DNA from: Collybia mongolica
Lineage: Eukaryota > Basidiomycota > Agaricomycetes > Agaricales > Clitocybaceae
Assembly: GCA_013420905.1 (NCBI GenBank)
Contig: JAAXNY010000016.1
Span: forward strand, 1,506,756-1,570,755
Reading direction: 5' to 3'
DNA: 64,000 bases
Part shown: positions 45,211 through 57,626 of the stretch, piece by piece
Numbering within the stretch: the first letter of the stretch is position 1
Layout of the letters: each line of letters starts with the position of its first letter
Made by a program: the position numbers and the translations under genes
The notes under the pieces: model-generated
What the model saw: the letters and a program-made list of their open reading frames with translations, nothing else
Databases searched by the model: none
Told to the model about the DNA's origin: nothing

Positions 45211-46031
45211 TCATGGAAACGCAGCATTGATATCAATGCAGCCACGATACATAACGCACTGTTGGATAAAACTCGCTCCGTAGCCACCAAAGGTACACTG
45301 AGCTCCGTTCGGATAACGCACGTCAAACTGTCCACCGTCGTCCGACTCGGACATGGAGAACTTGGATCGGTCGATGCAACCGGTGACCTAGATATTTATA
45401 CATGTAAGTATATTTAAGGAGCTCCGTGCGCAATGGTACATATACCTGAATCCATGCTCCATCGTCCGACCGTTCTACAGCTGCAGCAGTAATGAATCCC
45501 TCGGGCAAGGTCTGTGAGCAGCCATCCGAATTTGCAGCACCCGAAGTGCAAAAAGCAATACCATCGGCCTCCGCATCAGAGATACGTTCTATTCCCGATT
45601 TCTCAGTGCATAGTCGCGTCATGGAGAGATACAACGCGATGCACACCTTGTGGGTTCCGAGGCGCAATTAACGCGAAGTTCTTCTCATCCGTAATATGTA
45701 CAGTCGTGTCGGGAGACGGGTCTCCTGTGGGCACGGGCGTGGGGCTGTCGTTACGCGGTTGAACGCCCGTCGGGGACCTGACTACAAGATCTGGATGTTG
45801 ACGGTGCTCTAGTCGTTTCGTAGCACGAGGAGGGAGCCGGCGAGTTTGTTTTGCGTAAAGGCGGGATATTTGCAGGCCTTCATAAGTCTTGGGGATGGAC
45901 CGGGTCGCCCGTAGGGCTTTGGGACTTTGGGAGGCGATGGTATTGTATTTGGAGTTATACAGTGGGTTGAAGGCGGCTCCACGAACAAAAGCCCAGAAAC
46001 AAAAAATAAGAACTGAAGATAGTACATGCAT
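45211..46031 (-). CDS. Secreted cysteine-containing protein, function unknown
   Basis: Signal peptide MHVLSSVLIFCFWAFVRGA, then a long low-complexity, basic and Pro-rich pro-region (TRRLPPRATKRLEHR; SPTPVPTGDPSPDTTVHI). Exons 46031-45647, 45588-45446 and 45387-45211 splice in phase to 234 residues. The C-terminal domain is ordered and cysteine-bearing: ERISDAEADGIAFCTSGAA, GCSQTLPEGFITAAAVE, GAWIQVTGCIDRSKF, RYPNGAQCTFGGYGASF and QQCVMYRGCIDINAAFP. The even spacing of Cys suggests three disulfides. The ITDEKNFALIAP / ISDAEADGIAFC pairing recurs, as far as I recall, in other agaricomycete secretomes, with no known activity. Confidence 0.75.
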
Positions 46032-46592
46032 TTCGTGGTAAGTGAAAGCCTGAGGCGGTATTAAGCGGATATGTTGGTGGTTGAAGGAAGAGAAGTGGTT
46101 GGAAATCAAATAGAGCCAAACAAAGGTCTCAACGCTTCTTCGAATAACGGACGTGACTGTGAGGATACAAGGTTTCAATTTATTGTTACAATATAAGTAA
46201 GGAAGAGGGTACTGGATACAGTATCTAGGGTGAAGCAATTGGTACAGAGTAAGTAGTGAAAACTGGTATGGTGAGGAAGTGAGTGGGGGCCTGGCGTGGG
46301 TAACGTTACATCAAGGCTCAAGCGAAAAGATGACGAGCGCAGTATAGCGAGGGACAGAGCAGGGGTAGAGGTATAAACAGTTACAATTACAGTCACAGAC
46401 GAATGGGGGGGTTCATTGAATGTCGAGTCCTTACGGCTGTATTTTGGTTGTGCTGATGGATAGTGAAGTAGATCGTTCCAGTAAGAGACCCAGGATTCGG
46501 AATCCAGCGATCCAAAGGGCCAGAAAGAAAACCACATGCCGGAGGAATCGACCAGCGATCACGCAGTGAGATGCGGGCGGGATATATCCCAA
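46032..46592. other. Intergenic
   Basis: No gene seen. Upstream of the secreted-protein gene and downstream of DUF6699 gene 2. Confidence 0.4.
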
Positions 46593-47375
46593 TCAATGGT
46601 ATCTTGAAACCACGCTGAGGTTCCATACACCCGAACCATCTGACGCCGGCGACAAGCCAACGAACAAACCATTCGGGTACAAACAATCGAGCCGTTTGAC
46701 GCCTTGCATGAACTCGGCGCGGTTGGCCGCCGTGCGCGTGGTATGGCCAGCCGTCGCGGTGTTCTGTACTTGCGGCGGGAGCTTAGCGAACTCACTTTGC
46801 CCGACGGGCTTGTGGAGGTTCGTATAAATGGCGTTAAAGACGTCTTCCAGTGTCACGCCTTGCGGGTTCTCAGCATTGAATGACCAAGTGGGGAGCCCGG
46901 GAACTCTGATACGAGCCCGTGTGACGGGTGGGTAAAATGCCTGCTCATACTGGGGGCTGATGGGAGAGCGGAACTTTATATAACTGGGATGATGCGCTAT
47001 CTCAAAGTGTATACGTCCCGACGTGTCACGCTCAAGTAGGGGATGTACTAGCTGTGGTGGGATGCTGGTGCTTGACCCGGGGCTGACTAGTTCGGTTTAA
47101 GAGTAAAATGGTGAGCTCCAAGCTGAACCGACAGGGTCGGGAAAGGACTCACGCTGTATTGTGTGGTGGGATGGCGTTTCTCCAATAAACACAACTGGGT
47201 ATTTCGGAGTTATTGGGGTGGACTCCCGCCCCGAACGTGGCCGTGCATTCTGCGCGACCCAAGGAAGGGATGACCACGACGACGGACTCTGCATGACGTG
47301 CGCCGGTGCCCGACCTTTATCCGATGTTGAGCTCTTCGGGGATAGAGAGAACGACGATGGTGTGCAATTGTACAT
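46593..47375 (-). CDS. DUF6699-domain protein, gene 2
   Basis: Exons 47375-47153 and 47086-46593 join in phase across a GTGAGT...CTAG intron to 238 residues. The Ser/Pro-rich start (MYNCTPSSFSLSPKSSTSDK) is followed by IPPQLVHPLLERDTSGRIHF, a charged beta-rich stretch, RARIRVPGLPTWSFNAENP, and the family's VTLEDVFNAIYTNLHKPVGQ, GVKRLDCLYPNGLFVGLS and GVWNLSV. This is the same order as in genes 1 and 3. An extra upstream exon beginning MSVLMRTTPNLGMWTGADD at 47661 is possible. The domain's function is unknown. Confidence 0.75.
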
Positions 47376-50154
47376 GCTGACAGGAAGGAGTCAGTCAGTT
47401 CGAAGTGGAGAGAGGAAATGTGTGGGATGGGAGTGGTCGAGTCACTTCTTCGGTTGTCATCTTATAGTAACAGACGTTGATTCTTTGAATATTATGGGAC
47501 CCACAGGGGTCAACACGTCGGGGGGCGGGTGATCGGTTCAAGGCCGGAAACGAGTCACCCTCAACAGCCCCTAATACACGGGCGGCGCGCGCAGCGCTAA
47601 AAGTGTCATCTGCTCCCGTCCACATGCCCAAATTCGGGGTTGTCCGCATCAGAACGCTCATTTAGTGGGGCTGGGAAACATCGGGCTTGCCTATGTGGGG
47701 AGTCTACCGACAAGACCCTTGATTAGGGATACGGATTCCACCTTATCGATGGACTAGCGCGTCTATTTTGACATTGCATCAACGACGAGAAGACACTATG
47801 CTGTGATTGATGGTAACAAAGGGCTGTGTTCCGTACATTCAGTGTAGTAGGGTGTTTGATTTGAAGCTCCGAATGAGAGGGCAGAGGGTTAGATGTCCAT
47901 GGAAGCCCAAAAGGGCGTAGTGGGCAGACAATGTGCTTTTATGGGCGCGACATGCTGTGGATTTCCATTTCCTGTGTCATGGTTAACATGGATTCCATAT
48001 ACGAGGGAACCTCGTTTGGGACAGACTACACCGCTTCTTGAAGGGTGTTTGAACACGTCAAATGGAAGAGGGCACTGCAGTCGAAGAAACGAATGAATTC
48101 CCGCAGCAGTACATTATAGATAGTCGACATCACCGACTACCCTAGTTAAACTCAAAACCAGGCATTGGGAAACTACGGCGAAGCCGTCGATCACGATCGT
48201 GTAGATGTAAGCAAGCAGGGTAAACAGCTTCTGCCGCGAAGTGTATACAACAAAATGACTTGGGACTCCAGATTTTGAATAGACGTGCCAATCCACGGTG
48301 GGGTAGGCCCTGCACGCCCACGTAAAGAACTTCTTTCCGCCATCCGATGACCAAGGACGATCCCTGCGGCGAGAAGCGGTCGTATGTCGCGTGTCCCACT
48401 AACCGCAAAGAAGAGGCAGGGCTTAGCCATTGGATGCGCTCGCGGTCCCGAATTTGCAGGGTTCTGGCCTCGAGTGGAGTGAATACCAATGAATGTCGGC
48501 CTTCGAAGACGATCCTGATCGGGGATCATCTCTTTCACACTCGTCAATGCCTAGGTCCGTTAAGGGGAGGGTTCATCGCGGAGTTTTATGCGTATAGGTG
48601 CCGCCGACTGCATGGTTCATGCGCCCCCATCGCCAAGGCAAGCCAAACCAAACCAAACCGCCCCGCGATTTCCTCCAGTCCAAGAGCCTCGACTCGGCCA
48701 TGTCTGTGCTCGGTTATGTGACATGTGAAGGTTTGATGAGCGAATGAGTTGGGTGGCCGGCTAGCCAGGCAAATTCCTCGGCGCTGGGGATTAAAAACTC
48801 GGGGGCGGATATCTTGGACGAGGATTAATTTTGATATGTATTAGAGTCGTGGAAAGCGTTACTTACCCTGAAGTGGTTTTCAGACAACAAGTAAAGACTC
48901 CGGTCAAAGCCTGGTCGCGAACATGCCCGTTAAAACTTGGGAAGAATTGAGGTCAGACCGGATCCACGAGCTTCGAGCCTCCTACTGTGATATGTAGATC
49001 TTCCCCTCGAGACTAGCACGAAGCCTAACAACACTTACGTTCGTCAGCCCTTCCAAGCAACCCCGCCGAAAGACGTACAACAGCTTCGAAAGTTTTTCAC
49101 CCTCAAACTTTGAGAGCAAGGTCATAGTCCGATGCATATTCGTCAAACCCAGTGATTCAGAGAGAAAGGCCACGAACTGAGGCCGGTGTGGTGAAAAGAC
49201 GAGGAAAAGGTCAATGTTGGGGAGTAAAAAAAAAGGTCGTCACATTCACCTGGTCCTCTGTTACGAAAAGTCACAGTTCCTTGTCACGCCACTCCTCGTT
49301 TACAACTACCACCACGCCAAGACTATAAGCTCTAAGAATTCGGAAAGTACAAACACTGATACCTCAGGAACCTTCCGACAGTCATCGGTTACTACCTACA
49401 CGACCCATGGTTCCACCCTAGATATTCAAGCGAGCATGTTCGAGAGCCCTACCACATCGTCCTTCCCACTATTATCAATCATTCAAGAAGTTCGTGCGGA
49501 GGAAAAATCTCAACGGAACGCCAAAAACCTGCGGGCTAATTTCTGCAGTGATGCGGAAACTGTTCAAAACTCAAAAATCCGCCTTCAAACCGATTTCATT
49601 AGACAACACGTCCAGTAATGCGGTGGAAGTTGAAATGGACGCAATACCTTTTGGGGCTCAGGACTCGATGCTGCATACACGCTTTCTTAAGATATGTATA
49701 TCATTGTCAGCGGGAGAAACTACCATTTGAGCCTCCGTTACCGTATGAATCTATACATACCCCGTTCGACGTTTTCACCCCATACCAATAGCCACCCACC
49801 ACGCGTCGGCCCACGTAGTCCATCCTAAATTCACATTCACACAGAATGTCAGTGCTGAATGTCGCATACGCTAAGTTAATCATACGCGAAATCCGAAACA
49901 AAACAAGCTGAAGGCAGAATCACGATTTATATTCGCAAGTTTAAACAGTACAATCATTAACCTCAACCACTCAGCTCCACTTCTGGTTCGGGCCCTCTGG
50001 TGGTTCCGGCCTTATTTCTATTACGCCTCAGCCTTCACAAACGAACTCTTCATCCGTCGAGCTCTCCCCATCTCCCTCGCCACTGCTCACTCTCCCTCAA
50101 AGTTCCGCCGACTCTCGATGTTGACCTTTAGAGAGGCATCCCAAGCACACTCAC
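47376..50154. other. Long region without assignable gene
   Basis: 48114-48547 (minus) contains overlapping open frames, one with SDGGKKFFTWACRAYPTVDW then LLAYIYTIVI, which loosely recalls DUF6593-type proteins; too weak to call. 49214-49618 is a Ser/Thr-rich open frame without a leader. The rest is featureless. Confidence 0.35.
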
Positions 50155-51708
50155 CTAAATGGACCTCGGGCGAGATCGTAGAGGCGCGCGTTCTTCCTGG
50201 TCACAATGAATTGCCCCAGGTTCAACCGACCTTATCGGAAAACGCATAACTTGCATAGATTCAACCATGTGCGCCGTCTGGGGTCGTTGTCGCCTCTCAA
50301 TGCCTTTTTCATGGAATACTGATTTCTCTACTTGGGGACGCCCCTGTATGGAATTACCATGTCCATCAGTGCCCGACGTAATGCGCCCCCCTAAGAACAT
50401 GGTATGACACTGTCTCCAGCTAGTTCTGCGATCATTGACGCAATCTGTTGTAATACATGCCGTGGGTTGGGCGATCACTGGGGCCACTGAAACTGGTATA
50501 GGGGTTTTGGGGTGCGTGTTGCGGTAGGGTCTTTGCGAGGATCTATTCGACAACTTTTTGACCGCTTTCTAAGCCTTTTCTTGCAGTTTTGGTAGTTGAA
50601 ATGCATTTCTCGCCACGCAAACTGTAGAATCTCACAAACGCATTCGAAAATACAAGCATCTAATAACGGAGAGCACGTACCAAACGGTTATCGCGATCAG
50701 GACTCGTCCAGGCGGTCATAAAGTCAAGGATGTTACTGCAGGCGAGTAGAAGGGAGAGTAATTGGCCGTGCGTCCATGAATTCGCCCTGCTGCTCATGCT
50801 GTCATCTCTCCCAACGATGACTTCAACGTTAATAATCTGGAGGGCGTTTCCGATGCAGGCGATAGGGATTAGGATGGTTCTCCAAGGATTACGAGTCTGA
50901 CGCGGGCCATGGAATCTGGCCAAGATGCTCAATGGCACCGCGAAAAGTAAGATGCCTCCTAGAAAAGCGATGGCAGCGTACCGAGTTTTCTGTACCCCCG
51001 TTCTCTGCTTTTCTTGGGTTCCATTCATGCACGTCAGAGGGGAAGGCTCATCGAAATTTCCCCAGTATATTATTTCGAGCAAAGTCAATAGGAGCATCGC
51101 AAGAAGATACAGGCTACAGGCGACTTTGTCCCGCAATGCAATGAGGATCTCTACTTGAATGAAGGCAGTGGAAATCAGAATTGCTTTAAGGAATGTTACT
51201 ATAACGCCATTGACGAAGGCTATGGTTTTCGCGTTAACGAGTGTGACGGCCATGAGGGATACGGATGACAGCAAAGCATTACTGAACATGTTTCTGAGCG
51301 CCCCGTTATTTTCTAAAAACCTGGGAATAGGGCCGAATACGCACATTAGCAAGTACTGGATGGATCGGCGCAATCACTCACCCTGGCGAAAGGACGAGAA
51401 ATAATAGTTGGGAATACAACGCTAATCGGATCCCAATACCTGGAATGTGGTCAATTTTCGGAATCATCGACGTTGTCGTTGGAACAGACGGACCCGTCAA
51501 ATCCGGGTTTATAGGCACGGGCGTGACGCAGGAGGGCAAATCAACTGCCACATACATTTAATATAGCTGGAAAACCGTCCTATAAAACATTCTTACATCT
51601 GTCCTCACGAGGCTCGGTTATGTTTAGAAATCCTGTTAATGTAGACATCACCACAAATCCACCGAGAGAGGCGAAAGTGAAGAGGATGAAAGAGAGCAGA
51701 TGCTTCAT
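50155..51708 (-). CDS. Multi-spanning membrane protein, family copy 2 (intact)
   Basis: Five exons, 51708-51597, 51544-51494, 51439-51382, 51320-50681 and 50568-50155, splice in phase to 424 residues. It opens with a leader (MKHLLSFILFTFASLGGFVV). Next are LPSCVTPVPINPDLTG joined to GIRLALYSQLLFLVLSPG, and a long exon with about six hydrophobic helices (SSVSLMAVTLVNAK; TFLKAILISTAFIQVEILIA; SLYLLAMLLLTLLEIIYWG; YAAIAFLGGILLFAVPLSIL). The polar tail ends KLSNRSSQRPYRN and beyond and is likely cytosolic. The conserved NPDLTGIGIR.ALY.Q motif defines the family in this window (three copies). Function is unknown; GPCR-like topology is possible. Confidence 0.8.
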
Positions 51709-53220
51709 CGTCGTGTCTCTAAGTGCGGGGAAAGGCGCTAGGCCCGTGCTTCCAAGAAAGCCCGACGAGATATATAGTCTTTGCCGCGCCTCGTCAAAAG
51801 TAGCGGTTCATCATGGGATAGATGACAGTGGAGACGTTCCTAAAAATAATATTAACATCACAAGGTGGGGTGTGGCGGTGGGGTTCCGTAGGCACCGTGA
51901 CACTGGGGGCATTGTAGTGAAGATATGATTCACGTGGGGGCCGGAAGAATATTTTAATGAATTTGCGTGTTTTTAGAACATCGGACCATGACCGTTAGTG
52001 GTTACTCTCTTCGAGAAGTCGGTGCTGCCTATATATCTTTCCCGCAGAAGGTAAATCCTCAAGCCGATGGGGTGTTTACATATACAAGGCTACTTTTATG
52101 GCCCCAAACTATCGATAGGATGCCAGTGTCCAGTCACCAAATGCCATCGATGCAGCCTGCAGTTCCACGATTAATATTTAACAACGCTTGGGACACGCAC
52201 CCTACGGAGATTTATAGATCTGTCGTTAGCTACGAGTGTGTAGTACACTCTCAGTCATGTATGTAGGCTTGTTTCGTTAAAAATCGACGAGGAAGTAAGC
52301 AGGAGATCAGGAGTGTCACTCACGCTCGTCACAAATAGTCACAACTGTCATCTTGAACCACAATATGTGGACGCTCTGCAAGTTGGTTAAATCACATTGG
52401 AACCGTAGAACAGAGTTAAGTATATCTCAGGACAAGTAATTTGCGTTCGCGTCGGACGGTGTAAAGGTCTTCGCCTCGTTCTGAAGAGCTGTGGTACACC
52501 ATTTTATGGCCAAATTCAGGTATGGAGTCTCAGACGCGTAGGTATTCACTGGCCATGGGTGAAGCTCTAGGACGCGCTGTGGTGGTTTGAACGGATGTAA
52601 TCGCCCGTGACCGTTAGAAGTCGAACAATCTTCTTGTGTGAGCTTCGATACCAACTTGTGCAACCATCAGGGCCCGACAACTCTGGTTTCTTCTCTTCCT
52701 CATTACCCACTCTCCAGTCACCCCTTCCGCCCTTCTCAAACTTCTGTCACCCAAGCTTGACATCATCAACCAACAGAGATGTCCCCAATGGAACTGACCT
52801 AGATGGAACATCGGCGAGGGCCTCAAGAACGCGCTATTTGGTTCGTCATTATGGGAAGTTTCAGGTATACTCAGCCTCGCCAGAAAATGAATGTCCTGCA
52901 AAAATTCGCTCGCGTGCACCAGCAGGACTCGGCGCCGCACCTCAAAGCACTGTCTATGGACTATCTCGCGCACTGCAGGGGGCGATTCCTGTACGAGGTG
53001 AGGTCGTCTGTCGGTGCTTACTTCGTCCAAGAACAAGATGTGTCTTTGCCTCCGGGTGGTTCTACCATCGTCGACCCGATTTGGCTCAAGATATATTGGA
53101 GATCGAGGTATTTCCGGGGCTAACTGAGGTGGGGGTTTTTTAACGTCTGGTGCGGCTGGACCTTTTCAAACGCTGTACTCGAACTTTTACAGTTGCTTTC
53201 TAAACCTTATCTTGCAGATT
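51709..53220. other. Unassigned region
   Basis: The longest plus frame, 52607-53143, and an overlapping frame with LPPGGSTIVDPIWLKIYWRS show no recognised family. No repeats seen. Confidence 0.35.
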
Positions 53221-54330
53221 TGATAGTCAAGGTTCATGCCCCGCCAGGAGAGCTGTAGAGTCACTTAAAGTGAATTCTGGGTGTGAAACGTGACGATCGG
53301 GGGCGCCTTTTTGAAAAGAAAAAGCAATCGAGACTACAACTGCGAACAAGTAGGAGGGTGAGTATCCGTCCTTGGGTCCATGAATTCGCCTTCCCGCTGA
53401 TAACTTCGACAACGAGGACTTAAATAGTTTTCCTAATGAGCGCGCCGGGGATTAGAACGATCTTCGAAGAATTTCGAGAGCGTTGCGGGGAGTAGAATTA
53501 AGGCAAAATGCTCATGGCCACCGCGAAGGGTGCTCCCATATTACGGTAAGAACCTCTACCTGAACGAAGGTGATAAATATGATGATCTATTATAGAAATG
53601 TGGCTGTGGGGCCTTGACGTTGACCGATATAACGGCCATACGCGGATTGACGACAACAGAGCATTACTGAAGGCGTCCCCAATAGGTCACGATTTTTTAA
53701 GAATCCCTAAGTAGAGTAAAGCACGCCTGGTCAGTGGTTTCTGGTCGAATTGAACTTGTCACTTACGCTGGCGCAAAAGCAAGGAAAAAGGCTTGGTGTA
53801 CAACGAAAATCGGATCCCAATATCTGGAAGATCTGAACCTCTCGACACTCTTATCAGAGCGGGCGCGCCTGTTATCTCTGAATATATAACCAAGTGCACC
53901 CCGCAGGAGGCAGGGTTTTCTGTTGCGCGCAGTTGGCGGGATGTGAGGCGATACAAGTATGTGAGTCCGTTAACTACATAACTCTGAAAGTGCTGGATGC
54001 CTACTTTTGTGGCGCGATTGTGCCCCGTGATCCTTGGAGTCTCAATTTCGAATCCATTTGCCGTTTCCACGATGTAATATCTGAATTTAAAGTTCTTGGA
54101 AGTGGGTTTCAAGCCTATAGAACGTTCAACTATATTTTTGTTCGGCGGGAATTAATGTCTGTCTGTGGAATAGATAGGTAGGCGGTCAACGAGTCAAAAA
54201 TCCAAACAGAAGACCTTTCTTTCAAATATGAGCACGATGCACTTACAATCAGACCCGTCAATAAGATTGGAATCGGAATCGAGCTGAGGGGGGCAATGTA
54301 AACGTGATCGGAACGCATCAACGGTCACAC
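53221..54330 (-). pseudogene. Multi-spanning membrane protein, family copy 3 (decayed)
   Basis: Minus-strand landmarks of the family are present but scrambled: GIRFSLY around 53800 (family GIRLALY), the FLENN..LRN..SNALLSSV region near 53700-53620 with shifts, and sequence like the ANSWTHGQ coding stretch near 53380 (CATGAATTCGCC on plus). The central helices are mostly deleted (53480-53620). An LLTG.. splice segment is found near 54260. It is clearly a relic of 50155-51708. Confidence 0.6.
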
Positions 54331-55756
54331 CAAGCTGAATGTCACACAAGTCACAATTCAACCATCCTGCGACATGATCGCCCCATCTCACTAACCCTCC
54401 CCTCTCAATTTGTGCTTCATCAACGCCTCTGAAAGGTATCTTTCGAAGTTGCGTTTTCTCTCACCATGTTCCTGACTCTGATTTTCCCGGGGTTCGAATC
54501 ACGGCAAGCTCTATAAGTATGAGTGTAGTTGTGAACTTAACTTCTTTGGCGGCGGTGTGTTATAGTCGCGGTTAGCCTAGGGTGAGTTCCTATTCTGATC
54601 GCTTCCTACGACATGTTTAACTCTGAGCTCAGGGTGCGGTAGGAGTATATCAGCACTATGGGGCTTCGAAGGCTGTTTCAAAAACTCACGGTTAGGGTTG
54701 ACTTCAATCTCTCGCATCCATAATGTCACTTATATGGCCTTCGTTTCTTCAGACAGGCCTCAGTTTCTATCGACCCCTTCAGCCTTTAGCCTCGACGGTT
54801 TTTCTTTGTAATTTCGAAGGTACGTTCTGAGAGGGCGTTGTTTTTTCCAACGCCTTTGACTTAACGTTTCATCTAGCCCGAAATACAGTTAGCATATGTT
54901 CAAGTAACGGTGGGCGCTCTTGGGGGGTTGTGAAGGCTGCGTGTGAAAAGAACGATGGGCGTATGCCACGGTTTGGACATGTGCTCAAGTGCCGCGCATC
55001 TGCAGAGCTACGCGGAAAGGGAACAGTGCAGGGTGGTGGTGCGTCTATATGAGTTTTCCATTTTTACAATACTCATATGTTCGTCTTTCCACAGATATGA
55101 TTCAATTGGTCATGATAGAACGTCAAATGGTTATCGTACCAACTTCATCTCGCAGGTCTGGCCAGTACCAATACGCTACCAATCGGATGCACTGCGAACG
55201 CCATCGTTTGTTCAGGACGGGAAAGTTCGCGCGCCTGAGGAGTTTGTGCTTTAATTGGCGCGAAAGGAAATTGATACATGGTTCATGGATATGATGGTGT
55301 GTTATCACATTATTCATATCCGAAACGCCGCTCACAGCCTTCTTCTTTCCATAGGTGCCGCGGACCGAACACGGTTGCACACCTCTTCGCTCACCCCATT
55401 TCGTGCTCGCCTGCTGGACTAGAGAGATGGATATCGAGGTCGACGCCCTCACACGCTCCGTTGAAAACACCAGCGCTGCCCGTTCATAGTTGTGTTTCTT
55501 GCGGTATGATTGGGTAATTATCTTGAGACCGCCCTTCCATGTTTTGGGGAAGACCTTTTTTGCCCTGAGGATCGGTACGTTCGTATCTTCTCACCTCTGG
55601 TTATTTACTTAGGGTTCGCGCAGTACGAGCCGAGATGATGATGGTCCTGTACAACCTAGCGAGTCCTTCAATTTAAATCTCAACATTCTTAAATTCATCA
55701 TCCATCGTAAAAAATCCCAAAGGTTCACTGAAGCCTGTGCATCATAATCCCACCCT
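54331..55756. other. Unassigned region
   Basis: No recognised gene. A few 100-codon overlapping frames at 54943-55470 lack motifs. Confidence 0.35.
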
Positions 55757-56779
55757 TCACGCGCTCAAATCTGCCACCATCAACTTCATTACATCCCACC
55801 CATCCGCGTTTCCCCCCCTCAGTAACCCAACCATCCTCGTCTGCTTCAGCAAAAAGTCAACTCTTTTCACGCCCTGCGCGAGCTCGTGGTCCACCATACT
55901 CCCCACGGCCTTGCACCTCCGCGTATACGCCCTTCCCACCTCCCTCTCCTGCGCAGGACCCAATCTCAACCAATCTGCATGCGAGATACGCTGGTGCAGC
56001 GACCTGTGAACTGCCACGAGCACATCCACCAGGGTGATTGGTGGGGGAGAGGCCGCTTGGTAGCCTGGGCTGTATCCCCCGACCGCATAAACCTTGAACT
56101 CGAGATCGATTGGCCAGGTTGGGATCATATCACAGATGATGCGGAGGCGCGAGAGCGTTGGATATGTTGCAGGCTCGTCAAGCTGGTCGGGTGCGAGTGG
56201 GGCGGAATGGCCACCGCCAAAGAGGCGAAGGGGGAGGAAAGCAGCGGAGGCGAGGTCGAAGAGGAAATCACCTCTCGGGGCTTCGGCATTGATCCATGGG
56301 TTGACGTAAAAGGATTGTGCGAAGTAGGATTGGGGAGAGAGCAGCCCGCCTTGCAGCTGGGACCAGTCAGCATATTGGGGTGGCTGATAGGTGTGGTTCC
56401 CAAATGAGTGGCGGCGGTTGTAGATGGGGCTGAGTGGGTAGAGCTGGGGTTGGAGGAAGGGCCCGGCTAGAGTGCCATGCCAGGAGGGCCGTCGCTGGCG
56501 CATCATATTCTCCCAGGTCGGGGAATAGCCATCGTCGTAGCCTGAGCCGGGGAATGGGACGCCACCTGGAGTGTTGGGCGTCGATATTGCTGGAATGCCA
56601 GATGATCGGATGTGAGGCGTCCCCGGAAGGGAGTTTGGGTTGGAATAAGGTGAGTTGTACAGGTTCGCATCGGGGATGAATGGCGTGCTACTGCGTGGCG
56701 TGTAGTAGTATGGTGTTTCCTGGTGCTGGTTGGGGTACTGGAGTGGGGTGCTTGGAGTGTAAACGTAGGGACTGGACAT
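55757..56779 (-). CDS. DUF6699-domain protein, gene 3
   Basis: 340 residues from MSSPYVYTPSTPLQYP; I chose this ATG (56779) rather than the frame's first Met at 57280 because the 167 residues before it show no family character. The N-terminal part is Pro/Ser/Tyr-rich, disordered and without repeats. A Tyr/Gln-rich linker leads to the DUF6699 core: LRIICDMIPTWPIDLEFKV, PPITLVDVLVAVHRSLHQRI, DWLRLGPAQEREVGRAYTRR, GVKRVDFLLKQTRMVGLLRG. No introns are needed. It is the best preserved example of the domain in this window. Confidence 0.8.
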   Translation of the reverse strand: MSSPYVYTPSTPLQYPNQHQETPYYYTPRSSTPFIPDANLYNSPYSNPNSLPGTPHIRSSGIPAISTPNTPGGVPFPGSGYDDGYSPTWENMMRQRRPSWHGTLAGPFLQPQLYPLSPIYNRRHSFGNHTYQPPQYADWSQLQGGLLSPQSYFAQSFYVNPWINAEAPRGDFLFDLASAAFLPLRLFGGGHSAPLAPDQLDEPATYPTLSRLRIICDMIPTWPIDLEFKVYAVGGYSPGYQAASPPPITLVDVLVAVHRSLHQRISHADWLRLGPAQEREVGRAYTRRCKAVGSMVDHELAQGVKRVDFLLKQTRMVGLLRGGNADGWDVMKLMVADLSA

Positions 56780-57450
56780 CGTGACGGCCTGCGGGTTCCA
56801 CTGCGCACGCTCGAATTTTATCAACTTTCGGCGCAGCTGATGCTGAGCGAGCCACTCCTTGAGGCGTCTATATGGGGGGGGCTTGGTCAGAGTAGCGTGT
56901 CTGACTCGGGGAGTGGGCGACCTGCGGAACGGCCAACGCCTGGGAGAGAGGACCGAGAAAGGATGGCGATAACAACCGTGAGGCGCTATTGATTGTATTT
57001 GACTCCCATAGCTAACGCTGGCGGGGTTAGACTTTGTCAATGTATCGATGAAATAAAAACCCATGACTTCCGTGACTACCGGCGCGGTGATCGTTTGACG
57101 CCAAGGCTTGATAAGATCGGCGATGTCCCGGCGCTCCGCTCGATGCTCACACGCTTTTGAAGCACTGCAGTGATAGCCGGAAACGTTATCCCACCGTTCG
57201 AATGGACTTTCCTCTAACTCTTGGTACAGGTGGTCGAAGTGCAAGTGGTTGAGATGGGTCTCAGCAACGAAAAACAGCATCCATATTCTAATCTAATCTA
57301 AGTAGGGACTCATTTCACATCGTTAGCCGCAAAGGCAGCAATGAAACAAGATGAACTCTAAAAATAGACGTGATACTCCTAGGTTGCGAGTGACTAATAA
57401 ACTGATCCCTAACATTATTCCCACTGGCACCAGACCCCTGCTGCCGGTGG
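56780..57450. other. Upstream of DUF6699 gene 3
   Basis: The minus-strand frame continues open to 57280 but looks non-conserved. After 57300 the chromosome enters subtelomeric repeats. Confidence 0.4.
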
Positions 57451-57471
57451 GCAGAGGTTAGGGAGGACTTA

Positions 57472-57604
57472 GGTACGATGAGTTGCGTTACAAACAAGCA
57501 ACAGGGTTGGGGGAATCCCCCACCCGACCTGTTTCGTATATATACTCATCAGGCCTGTTTGTTAATGTTAATCAGATTCTCCGCTCGCGCCGCCGCACCG
57601 TTAG
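57472..57604 (+). repeat. Subtelomeric block Y, copy 1
   Basis: GGTACGATGAGTTGCG...GCACCGTTAG recurs almost unchanged at 63363-63495 (GGGGGAATCCCCCACCCGAC and CGCTCGCGCCGCCGCACCGT are shared landmarks). Non-coding. Confidence 0.85.
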
Positions 57605-57608
57605 TGGT

Positions 57609-57626
57609 TTAGGGTTAGGGTTAGGG
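57609..57626 (+). repeat. Interstitial telomeric repeat, 3 units
   Basis: Three perfect TTAGGG units in the same orientation as the terminal array, immediately before block X. Confidence 0.95.

Noticed and set aside
18297..46031. Secondary-metabolite or polysaccharide-utilisation gene cluster
   Set aside because: The secreted enzymes are separated by unrelated genes and relics; there is no core synthase or shared regulator.
48114..48547. DUF6593-like gene
   Set aside because: Only a loose resemblance in one frame with stops nearby; not enough to call.
52607..53143. 178-codon plus-strand gene
   Set aside because: No family motif, leader or conserved partner; the opposite strand is equally open.
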